Positions 1-4,959 of a stretch of DNA of 5,197 nt are shown piece by piece (position 1 is the stretch's first letter; each line of letters begins with the position of its first letter). A program made the translations under genes and the position numbers. The stretch is taken from positions 1-5,197 of the forward strand of contig CAINXK010000418.1 in the NCBI GenBank assembly GCA_903854805.1. The letters run 5' to 3'. The notes under the pieces were generated by a model. The model did no database searches. It saw only the letters and a program-made list of their open reading frames with translations, and was not told where the DNA came from. Origin of the DNA: an uncultured Anaerolineae bacterium (GTDB lineage: Bacteria > Chloroflexota > Anaerolineae > Anaerolineales > Villigracilaceae).

Positions 1-78
1 AGTTATTTTTCAGGCATTCCTAAGCAAACACGTGAGATACGTTTTGCACACGCGTAGATTAAAGTTTCCCGTCCCGTA

Positions 79-94
79 ATTCCATGGATGGAAT
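79..94. repeat. Near-palindrome with 7-bp arms
   Basis: The sequence ATTCCAT-GG-ATGGAAT has perfect 7-bp arms around a 2-bp centre. The shape suits a dimeric-regulator operator, but no promoter or gene start lies close by. I cannot name a regulator, and chance is possible. Confidence 0.35.
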
Positions 95-130
95 ATTGAC
101 CCGCCCCCCACTTGTAATACCCAGAGTCAA

Positions 131-165
131 CCCACAAACCCTCTGAATAGCGGGGGTTTTGTGGG
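131..165. other. Stem-loop, 13 bp with one bulge
   Basis: Positions 131-138 pair with 158-165 (CCCACAAA/TTTGTGGG). T157 is bulged, and 139-143 pair with 152-156 including one T-G wobble. The loop is 8 nt (144-151). No T-tract follows on the + strand, so it is not a classical intrinsic terminator in that direction. It could be a 3'-end stabilising structure or part of a longer leader fold. Confidence 0.5.
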
Positions 166-287
166 ATAAGCTGATGAGAATGGGGGTTTATTTATCCGCT
201 CCCACCAGGCACTGAGATCTGCTATGCGCCAATTACCGCTCCACAGACTATCTTGATCTTCAACGCAGGCGTTTTATTAATCAACAC

Positions 288-324
288 ATCCCGCGCACAG
301 AGAATGCTCATCTCTGCGCGGGAT
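288..324. terminator. Strong GC-rich hairpin, probable intrinsic terminator
   Basis: ATCCCGCG (288-295) pairs with CGCGGGAT (317-324) and CAGAGA (298-303) pairs with TCTCTG (311-316). This gives a 14-bp stem with a 2-nt bulge (296-297) and a 7-nt loop (304-310). A moderately T-rich stretch (TAACTTTTATT) follows on the + strand. The minus side also carries a short T-rich run (GCGTTTTATTAA seen from the + strand reads A-rich), so + strand use is favoured. It would end transcription from a gene left of the window and insulate the promoter at 525-553. Confidence 0.55.
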
Positions 325-524
325 TAACTTTTATTGGTAATCAAACCCAGTTGTCTTCTTAAGGAAGCGCAGCCTTAGCAACCGGCAGCCACCCGATTCA
401 GCCAGGTAAGCGCTTATTTTTTCCCACTTTGGCATTTTTCGGGCGCTTTCTGTTGGCTTTGGATAGCGAGCAGCCTCGGATGGGCTGTCAACCGGGCGGA
501 TTGTACAAATTCCACCCAACCAAG

Positions 525-553
525 CGGACAAACCACACCCGAAAGAGTATAAT
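525..553 (+). promoter_or_regulatory. Sigma70-type promoter for the exported protein gene
   Basis: A perfect -10 hexamer TATAAT lies at 548-553. It is preceded by a 17-bp spacer (531-547) and a -35-like CGGACA (525-530), which matches TTGACA at four of six positions. Transcription would start near 560, giving a leader of about 65 nt before the start codon at 626. Perfect -10 and ideal spacing make this the best promoter in the window. Confidence 0.65.
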
Positions 554-612
554 TTCAACATCACAACGCTTCGCAAGCAAGCTTGGGCAAGTCCAATCCT
601 ACCTGGAAAAAT

Positions 613-616
613 GGAG
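613..616 (+). promoter_or_regulatory. Ribosome binding site that sets the start at 626
   Basis: GGAG lies 9 nt before ATG 626. The in-frame ATG at 611 overlaps this GGAG (ATGGAG) and has only TGGAAAA upstream, so 626 is preferred. That start also places the Lys-rich n-region of the signal peptide directly at the N-terminus. Confidence 0.6.
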
Positions 617-625
617 CAATCTGAT

Positions 626-2341
626 ATGTCAAACCTCAAATTCCTAAAAATACTCGCCCTGACCCTGCTGACCATCGCCCTGCTCGCCAATCCATCCAGC
701 GCCCGCGCCGACGTAGCCCCACCCGTCAACCCGCCCGGCTCAAACCTGCAGCCCGGCCCAGATAACACCCAGGTGCGCATGGTGGCTGAAACCGTCCAGA
801 TCGATGTCAAAGCCAGTGAGGCGCTCGGCAGTGCCCGCATCACCGCCGATTTCACCATGCGCAACCTGGGATCTGCCTCCGAAAACATCGCCGTGCGCTT
901 CCCAATCTCTGCCAACGATGGCAGAGGCCAATATCCCGAGATCAAAGACCTGGTCATCCAGGTCGATGGAAAACCGGTTTCGTACCAACGCACCAATTAC
1001 CCCGATATCCGCTTCCGGGATAGCGAGGTGCCCTGGGCCGAATTTAACATCAGCTTCCCGCCTGGGCAAGACATCCCAATCCAGGTGGCCTACAACCTGA
1101 ACGGCTCCGGCTACATGCCCTTCACAGCCTTCTACTACATTCTCGAATCCGGCGCCGGTTGGAAAGACACCATCGGCAGCGCCGATATCATCCTGCGCCT
1201 GCCATACCCTGCCAGCCAGCAAAATGTGATCATGAACATGCAAATCGGTTGGGGCGAAACCACCCCCGGCGGCGTCATCCAGGGCAACGAAGTGCGTTGG
1301 CACTTTGAAAATTTTGAACCGGAACCCTACGCCCAAGTCCAGAACATGGAGTTCGTACTGGTGGCGCCCAGCGCCTGGCAAAACATTCTCAAAGCACGTG
1401 AAGTTGCCAATCAAAACCCTGGCGACAGCGAAGCCTGGGGCCAGCTGGCAAAATTGTATAAGGGTATCTTTTTGATGGGCCGGGGCTACCGCAGCGACCC
1501 CGGTGGTGATGAACTCTATGCCTTGAGCATCGAAGCCTATGAAAAATGTCTGAGCATCAACCCCAAAGACGCTGAATGGCACGCCGGATTTGCTGATCTG
1601 CTCGCAAACCGCACCATATATACCGGCGCATACGAACAATCCCCAGATACCTACCGCGCCCTGGATGAAATTCACACAGCCCTAGCGCTGGCACCCAATA
1701 ACACCAAGGTTCAGGAAATTGCCCAAAATATTAGCTACATGTTCCCGGATGGCATCAAACAAAACGGCAGCCGCTACGACTTTCCCTGGCTGACCCAAAC
1801 CCCGACTGCCCCAGCCCCAACCGCCACAATTGTGCCAGTCCTTGACCCTGCCGCGCTGGGCGGCATCTACCAGAGTGAAATGCTGACCCTGGCCAACAAC
1901 AAAAAAGCCCAATTGATCCTGACCCTCAGCCCCGATCACAACGCAGTTCTGGAAACCCGCTACGAAAGCGGCCCGCCCGAAACCGCCAGCGGCTCCTGGA
2001 CCGATAACGGCGATGGCAGCCTCAACCTGCTGGTCACCGCAAGCAACCAGCAGACCACCGAGATCAAATTCATCGTAAAACAGGACCTGCTGCAAGGCAA
2101 CACTTACCCGTCCTTCTTTGGCGAAGCCGGTCTAAACCTGCAGCGCCTCAACCCGGCCAGCCCCCTGCCGGCCTCACCCAAAGCGACTACACAGCCGCCA
2201 GCCACGGACGAGCCGCTTCTTCCAGCCACCCAGGCCGCCCAACCCAGCCCGCTGCCCGCCTCCAAACCTGGCCTGCCCTTCTGCGGCGGATCCGCTGCGC
2301 TGGTCGGCGTTGTTGTACTGGCGGCACGCAAACGCAAATAG
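626..2341 (+). CDS. Exported TPR-like protein with NlpE-like domain and C-terminal sorting-type tag
   Basis: A 571-residue secreted or surface protein; I do not recognise a named gene. Residues 1-28 form a signal peptide (basic MSNLKFLK start, hydrophobic core, likely cleavage after ARA). Residues ~48-245 are beta-rich, with patterns like FPPG, YILESGAGW and LRLPYP that resemble DUF4424/VIT-type extracellular beta-sandwiches (tentative). Residues ~250-370 are helical and TPR-like (SIEAYEKCLSINPKDAEWH, ALALAPNN). A Thr/Pro linker follows (~391-405). Residues ~408-510 (GIYQSEMLTL, LILTLSPDHNAVLETRY, SGSWTDNGDGSLNLL) resemble the NlpE/META-like beta-barrel layout, without the NlpE CxxC. A second Pro/Ala/Thr linker leads to PFCGG, a hydrophobic stretch and RKRK at the C-terminus, like Cys-containing CTERM sorting tags or a plain anchor. 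It probably acts outside the membrane in protein-protein contacts or envelope sensing. It has its own promoter and no evident operon partner. Minus-strand frames across it are antisense shadows. Confidence 0.88.
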   Translation: MSNLKFLKILALTLLTIALLANPSSARADVAPPVNPPGSNLQPGPDNTQVRMVAETVQIDVKASEALGSARITADFTMRNLGSASENIAVRFPISANDGRGQYPEIKDLVIQVDGKPVSYQRTNYPDIRFRDSEVPWAEFNISFPPGQDIPIQVAYNLNGSGYMPFTAFYYILESGAGWKDTIGSADIILRLPYPASQQNVIMNMQIGWGETTPGGVIQGNEVRWHFENFEPEPYAQVQNMEFVLVAPSAWQNILKAREVANQNPGDSEAWGQLAKLYKGIFLMGRGYRSDPGGDELYALSIEAYEKCLSINPKDAEWHAGFADLLANRTIYTGAYEQSPDTYRALDEIHTALALAPNNTKVQEIAQNISYMFPDGIKQNGSRYDFPWLTQTPTAPAPTATIVPVLDPAALGGIYQSEMLTLANNKKAQLILTLSPDHNAVLETRYESGPPETASGSWTDNGDGSLNLLVTASNQQTTEIKFIVKQDLLQGNTYPSFFGEAGLNLQRLNPASPLPASPKATTQPPATDEPLLPATQAAQPSPLPASKPGLPFCGGSAALVGVVVLAARKRK

Positions 2342-2501
2342 TTATTTTTGGATACAATAATTACAAAACGCAGCGATTAACACGAGCATGCCAAATTCTT
2401 CTGATATCTGACCTAAAAATAGATTTTCATTTTTCGCAGTGATTATTAAATTTCAGGTTAGATACTTATTCTCAGGCTTCACGCTCATTAGAGACAGACT
2501 C
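2342..2501. other. AT-rich intergenic region with regulatory-looking repeats
   Basis: This spacer between the exported protein gene and the YdjM-like gene is much more AT-rich than either neighbour. It contains the inverted repeat listed at 2405-2464 and an imperfect direct repeat, CGCAGCGATTA (2369-2379) and CGCAGTGATTA (2435-2445). I found no well-spaced -35/-10 pair and no clear terminator for the upstream gene, so it is unclear whether the two genes are separate units. Confidence 0.5.
2405..2464. repeat. 10-bp inverted repeat enclosing a 40-nt AT-rich loop
   Basis: TATCTGACCT (2405-2414) and AGGTTAGATA (2455-2464) are inverted copies matching at 9 of 10 positions; the odd one is a G-T wobble in RNA. 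The 40 nt between them are strongly AT-rich. The right arm ends 48 nt before the start codon of the YdjM-like gene, so it could be a pair of operator half-sites or a leader stem. Confidence 0.45.
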
Positions 2502-2507
2502 GGGAGG
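2502..2507 (+). promoter_or_regulatory. Strong ribosome binding site that sets the start at 2513
   Basis: GGGAGG lies 5 nt before ATG 2513. A TTG at 2510 is directly in frame but would leave only 2 nt of spacing, so ATG 2513 is the start. Confidence 0.75.
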
Positions 2508-2512
2508 TTTTG

Positions 2513-3190
2513 ATGGCACAAGCTGGAATGCACGGATTGGTTGGAATGGCGGTCCGCAAGTTGGCCAGTCGCAAGGAATGGCTCTTACTCGGCATCCTGC
2601 TCGGCAGTTTCTTCCCTGATATGGATAACCTGGGCGTGGCAGTCGCGACTCTCGCGAAGCTGCCATCCACTGGCATCCATCGCACTCTAACACACAGCAT
2701 CTTCTTCATGGCTGCGGTTATGTTAGCCTTTTATCTGCTCAGCCTGGTGAAAAAAGAACCACGCTGGCTCAACCTGGGCCTAGGCCTCGGCCTTGGCATG
2801 CTGCTGCACTCCCTGCTGGATCTCTTGATCTGGTTCAATGGCGTTGCGCTGTTCTGGCCGCTGCCGATCTGGATCAACCTGTGGGCCAACACCAACCCGC
2901 CGGCATGGTGGCTGAAGTTCATGGACCCGGCCGAGTTTCTTTTCTTTGCGCTCTACCTGTGGACACTCGCAACCTGGGCCCGCAAAGCCGGCACCGATTC
3001 CGATTTCCAACGCAGCCTGCGCATCTGGCTGCTGCTGGAAGCCGCGCTCTTCATCATCTTCACGCCCCTGGCCTACATACTCACCAAAGGCTTCCTGACG
3101 ATCTTTGGCGCCTTCTACTTGTTCTCAATCATCATGAGCTTTTTTGTGACCATTCGCATGCGCGCCAGCGTGGAAGCCGCAGCCGCCTGA
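2513..3190 (+). CDS. YdjM-family (DUF457) membrane-bound metal-dependent hydrolase
   Basis: A 225-residue polytopic inner-membrane protein of the YdjM/DUF457 family, putative metal-dependent hydrolases of unknown substrate. The family's polar motifs are all visible: H7 in the N-terminal MHG, FPDMDN with D36 and D38, HRTLTHS with H56 and H61, and LLHSLLD with H99 and D103. These His and Asp residues are the expected metal ligands. Hydrophobic segments occur at about 24-34, 63-79, 86-104, 138-156, 170-190 and 196-213. The length is slightly above the ~200 residues of the E. coli homologue, which is LexA-regulated; I see no E. coli-type LexA box here. The GNAT gene starts 92 nt downstream on the same strand. 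Codon use is GC-rich at third positions, like the preceding gene. Family is secure; substrate is unknown. Confidence 0.92.
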   Translation: MAQAGMHGLVGMAVRKLASRKEWLLLGILLGSFFPDMDNLGVAVATLAKLPSTGIHRTLTHSIFFMAAVMLAFYLLSLVKKEPRWLNLGLGLGLGMLLHSLLDLLIWFNGVALFWPLPIWINLWANTNPPAWWLKFMDPAEFLFFALYLWTLATWARKAGTDSDFQRSLRIWLLLEAALFIIFTPLAYILTKGFLTIFGAFYLFSIIMSFFVTIRMRASVEAAAA

Positions 3191-3272
3191 GCAACCTAAC
3201 TTCCCCGTCAAAAAATAACCTGCTGCCATCCCCTGACCACCCAACCCGCTCCGCGAGGGTATGCGGACTAAT

Positions 3273-3276
3273 GGAG
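3273..3276 (+). promoter_or_regulatory. Ribosome binding site that sets the start at 3283
   Basis: GGAG lies 6 nt before ATG 3283. The in-frame ATG at 3271 contains this GGAG (ATGGAG) and lacks its own site, so it is unlikely to be the start. The reading frame is also open upstream into the YdjM-like gene, which is a shadow extension. Confidence 0.7.
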
Positions 3277-3282
3277 AAACGT

Positions 3283-4113
3283 ATGTCCACTTTGAGCCCC
3301 GAAAATATTTCCATGATCAATGAGTTTGGCGAATCTGAAGCATGGGCGAATTATTATCTGTGCGCGCCGCAGGAATTTATTCAGAAAAACAGGTTGGAAG
3401 CCAAACGCATTGGTTCGGCCTGGGTCACCCTGATCCCTGAATATGATTGGAGTTTCTTTAATCGTATTGTTGGTCTGGGGGTTGGAGAGCTGGCAACAGA
3501 ATCTATCTTAGATGAAGCGATTGAGGTTTTTCAAGGCGCGGGCTGCCAGAATTACATGGCCCAAATCAGCCCTTTTGCACAGCCAGTTCATTTACCAGAG
3601 TGGCTTGCGGCTCGTGGCTTTACAAAAGGTCGAAATTGGGCAAAAGTGATGCGTGGGAATGAACCTGCCAAACCGGTTCCAACTGACTTGCGTATCGAAG
3701 CGATCGGTGCTGAATATGCCGATACTTTTGCAGATGTTGCGCTTGCCGCCTTTGAAATGCCAGTAGAATTACGCCCTTTGATGACTGGCAATCTTGGAAA
3801 GCCAGGCTGGCATCATTACCTGGCCTTTGACGGAGAACAGCCCGTCTCGGCGGCAGCATCCTACATTAAGGCTGAGGTTGGCTGGCTCGGTTTTGGATGC
3901 ACGCTCGAATCGCATCGAAAACGTGGCGGGCAGGGCGCATTGTTTTCACGACGCATCGCGGATGGCCTGGCGCTGGGCTGCAAGTGGTTTGTTACAGAAA
4001 CCGGTGAAGATACGCCAGAATCGCCAAACCCTTCGTACCACAACATGCTTCGCGCAGGCTTCAAACTGGCTTACCTGCGCCGCAATTACGTACATCAACT
4101 GCCAGACAGTTAA
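3283..4113 (+). CDS. Tandem-domain GNAT family N-acetyltransferase
   Basis: A 276-residue cytoplasmic acetyltransferase that should transfer an acetyl group from acetyl-CoA to an amine; the substrate is unknown. Two GNAT-like halves are visible. The N-terminal half (~20-125) has the fold pattern, ending in WLAARGF, but lacks a recognisable CoA-binding loop and looks degenerate. The C-terminal half (~135-271) carries the catalytic domain: the HYLAFDGEQPVSAAASY strands, W201-LGFG, the motif A region HRKRGGQGALFSRR (~211-224), then GCKWFVTETGEDTP and the SYHNMLRAGF-LAYLRRNY block at 251-269, typical of one GNAT subgroup. The pyrophosphate loop deviates from Q/R-x-x-G-x-G/A: the best fit has Lys213 in first place. 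Composition is less GC-rich at third positions than in the two upstream genes. The 92-nt gap allows co-transcription with the YdjM-like gene. No T-tract terminator follows. Confidence 0.92.
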   Translation: MSTLSPENISMINEFGESEAWANYYLCAPQEFIQKNRLEAKRIGSAWVTLIPEYDWSFFNRIVGLGVGELATESILDEAIEVFQGAGCQNYMAQISPFAQPVHLPEWLAARGFTKGRNWAKVMRGNEPAKPVPTDLRIEAIGAEYADTFADVALAAFEMPVELRPLMTGNLGKPGWHHYLAFDGEQPVSAAASYIKAEVGWLGFGCTLESHRKRGGQGALFSRRIADGLALGCKWFVTETGEDTPESPNPSYHNMLRAGFKLAYLRRNYVHQLPDS

Positions 4114-4286
4114 TCAGAGCCCCAGACACAAGCTCGCAAAGCGAGAGTAAATGTGAATTACTGCAGCCAGGTAAAACTCTGGGCGCGTACAATTCTGGAT
4201 GAGATGAAACCATTGCTGCCCAATGCCATAATATAAAGTTATTTTGTTATTGTGTGACATTTGACACATGTAATGTGTATGGTTTT
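4114..4286. other. Intergenic stretch after the GNAT gene
   Basis: No supported gene. A small perfect stem CTCGC-AAA-GCGAG (4133-4145) sits 20 nt after the GNAT stop but lacks a T-tract, so it is at best a weak 3'-end structure. A 27-codon frame with a GTG start at 4153 and stop at 4236 has protein-like composition (KLWARTILDEMKPLLP), but I cannot assign it; it may be a remnant or chance. The DNA becomes AT-rich after about 4220. A perfect TTGACA at 4261-4266 has no suitably placed -10. Confidence 0.5.
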
Positions 4287-4315
4287 TTGCTAGACTTTTT
4301 TCATAAGCACATAAT
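4287..4315 (+). promoter_or_regulatory. Candidate sigma70-type promoter
   Basis: TTGCTA (4287-4292; four of six matches to TTGACA) and CATAAT (4310-4315; five of six matches to TATAAT) are separated by exactly 17 bp. A transcript would start near 4322, about 125 nt before the ATG of the hydrolase remnant at 4448. It may be that broken gene's old promoter, or may now drive an untranslated RNA. Confidence 0.45.
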
Positions 4316-4346
4316 ATGGAAATTAATAATTTCTACCAGCGTCTTT

Positions 4347-4365
4347 AACGCAATCGTTATGCGTT
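4347..4365. repeat. Inverted repeat with 6-bp arms
   Basis: AACGCA (4347-4352) and TGCGTT (4360-4365) are perfect inverted copies around a 7-nt centre. It sits about 25 nt downstream of the predicted transcription start, where it could be an operator or a leader hairpin. Confidence 0.35.
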
Positions 4366-4388
4366 CATCGTACCCAGAATGACATATC

Positions 4389-4401
4389 CGGAAAGTTTCC
4401 G
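4389..4401. repeat. 13-bp perfect odd palindrome
   Basis: CGGAAA-G-TTTCCG has perfect 6-bp arms around a single central base, too tight for an RNA hairpin but suitable as a protein-binding site. It lies between the candidate promoter and the hydrolase remnant. Confidence 0.35.
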
Positions 4402-4447
4402 CCTAATTTATTCATTGACCCACAATAGGCAGGGAAGATAAAGCCTG

Positions 4448-4576
4448 ATGCCACAAATTAGCAATCATGGTGTAAAAACTTGCTATAAAGTTGAGGGTGA
4501 TGATCTCCTCATGCGTTCTGACTTGACCATCCCAATCTCAGCAAATTGGCACCTGACACCGCAGGCTATCTGCTGA
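4448..4576 (+). pseudogene. Truncated alpha/beta-hydrolase gene remnant (N-terminus only)
   Basis: The 42-codon frame begins MPQISNHGVKTCYKVEG. This closely follows the usual N-terminus of alpha/beta-hydrolase-fold enzymes, in which a line like MP-x-x-x-NGVKIHYEVEGEG leads directly into PLVLLHG, the oxyanion-hole strand. Here the match stops after VEGD: the next residues (DLLMRSDLTIPIS) do not fit, no HG motif follows in any frame, and a stop comes at 4574. A full enzyme would be about 260-300 residues. I see no serine elbow or catalytic His downstream, so the gene looks cut by a deletion near 4500-4510. AGGGA at 4431-4435 may be a distant ribosome site (12 nt). The start resembles a once-functional gene preceded by the promoter at 4287-4315. 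A chance resemblance over ~17 residues remains possible. Confidence 0.5.
4538..4576. other. Compound stem-loop
   Basis: TCAGCA (4538-4543) pairs with TGCTGA (4571-4576). Inside it CCTG (4552-4555) pairs with CAGG (4562-4565). The outer right arm contains the stop codon of the hydrolase remnant. It is modest in stability. Confidence 0.35.
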
Positions 4577-4620
4577 TAAATCACATGCTACTTGCGCTGT
4601 ACTCACGGGATGCCAGTTTG

Positions 4621-4762
4621 GGCTTGCCCCGATAACCCATCCCCCCCGGCCCCCTTCCCAAAAACGGGAAGGGGGTGAATGAGCCTTTTTTTTTGGAGTT
4701 TTGCGCCAGGAACAGGCGCAAAAACTCCACTGGCGGGGCAAACCGGCGATTATTATTCGCCG
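4621..4762. repeat. Folded palindromic element: three hairpins, two within paired outer arms
   Basis: The outer arms 4621-4631 and 4734-4744 are inverted copies at 10 of 11 positions (GGCTTGCCCCG against CGGGGCAAACC). They enclose two hairpins. Hairpin 1 is a perfect 10-bp stem, 4650-4659 with 4666-4675, with a 6-nt loop. Hairpin 2 pairs 4694-4707 with 4715-4729, a 14-bp stem with one bulged A and the 7-nt loop AGGAACA. A third stem, CGGCGA/TCGCCG (4744-4749 with 4757-4762), follows with an AT loop. There is also a possible competing pairing of GCCAGT (4612-4617) with ACTGGC (4729-4734). No transposase is present. It could be a MITE/REP-like dispersed repeat or a structured RNA. The minus-strand frame 4538-4741 across it is spurious. 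Confidence 0.6.
4648..4694 (+). terminator. GC-rich hairpin followed by a run of nine T
   Basis: The perfect 10-bp stem at 4650-4675 is followed after 10 nt by nine consecutive T (4686-4694). The gap is longer than in a textbook terminator. However, GGC (4648-4650) can pair with GCC (4683-4685), bringing the stem against the T-run with an 8-nt bulge. It could end a transcript from the promoter at 4287-4315. Confidence 0.4.
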
Positions 4763-4959
4763 AGCAGCAGAACCAGGTTGGCTAAGTGCTAGAACGAGGG
4801 GCTCGTGAGTAAATACCTTGCGCGTGGTACCCTGGTCTCATTGTTCTGTAATTCTTGAAAAGACTGCACGAGCACCTGGATGACAGGCAAGGCCTGAGAG
4901 ATAGATGTCAGACCGCGATGACTTTGCCAATACTACCTATTTACAAGTAGAGAGTAAAA
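4763..4959. other. Intergenic stretch before the lipoprotein gene
   Basis: No supported gene. Minor stems are visible: ACGAG-GGG-CTCGT at about 4793-4805 and CAGGC-AAG-GCCTG at 4884-4896, the latter nested between TGACA (4881-4885) and TGTCA (4906-4910). A stop-bounded 32-codon frame ends at 4950 (it includes RLHEHLDDRQGL) and is not recognisable. TTGCCA (4924-4929) resembles a -35 but is too close to the start codon and lacks a good -10. Confidence 0.4.

Larger units (their letters stand above)
1..524. other. Non-coding leader region before the first gene
   Basis: No reading frame here on either strand looks like a conserved protein. Frames open at the left edge close within 80 nt. A small + strand frame at 429-647 runs across the promoter of the next gene and has no recognisable composition. 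The stretch holds a near-palindrome at 79-94 and hairpins at 131-165 and 288-324, listed separately. The octamer GGGGGTTT occurs at 152-159 and again at 182-189, and GGATAA (164-169) can pair with TTATCC (192-197) as an alternative fold. It is probably the 3' flank of a gene lying left of the window plus the upstream region of the gene at 626. Confidence 0.6.

Noticed and set aside
330..410. Minus-strand pattern resembling a class II tRNA-Ser (TTGCTAA loop, then TTTGATT at T-loop distance)
   Set aside because: The anticodon stem does not pair, the T stem lacks its closing pairs and the acceptor arms match only partly. Judged chance; a tRNAscan or Infernal run would settle it.
429..647. 72-codon + strand frame before the exported protein gene
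   Set aside because: It crosses the -35/-10 promoter and the start of the real gene in another frame, and has no ribosome site or conserved-looking sequence.
331..996. Minus-strand open frame of 221 codons spanning the promoter and signal-peptide region
   Set aside because: It runs through the opposite-strand promoter and start of a well-supported gene and shows no recognisable protein features.
740..1675. Long minus-strand open frame (311 codons) opposite the exported protein gene
   Set aside because: It is antisense to a GC3-rich gene with signal peptide, domains and promoter. Its protein has low-complexity shadow composition and no ribosome site or motif.
2881..3282. Upstream extension of the GNAT frame into the YdjM-like gene
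   Set aside because: The region is the out-of-frame shadow of the YdjM-like gene. GGAG followed by ATG at 3283 gives the natural start.
4261..4296. Perfect TTGACA with downstream TGCTAGACT as a promoter
   Set aside because: The spacer would be 24 bp, well outside the usable range. The TTGCTA/CATAAT pair with 17 bp is preferred.
4538..4741. Minus-strand 67-codon frame
   Set aside because: It is translated through the palindromic element, has repeat-derived composition (Lys-rich and Gly/Arg-rich tracts) and lacks start signals.
4893..4902. CCTGAGAGAT, reminiscent of the CTGAGA motif of TPP riboswitches
   Set aside because: The other conserved TPP elements (upstream GGGTGC-like arm and downstream CTGATC/TAATACC-like segments) are absent.
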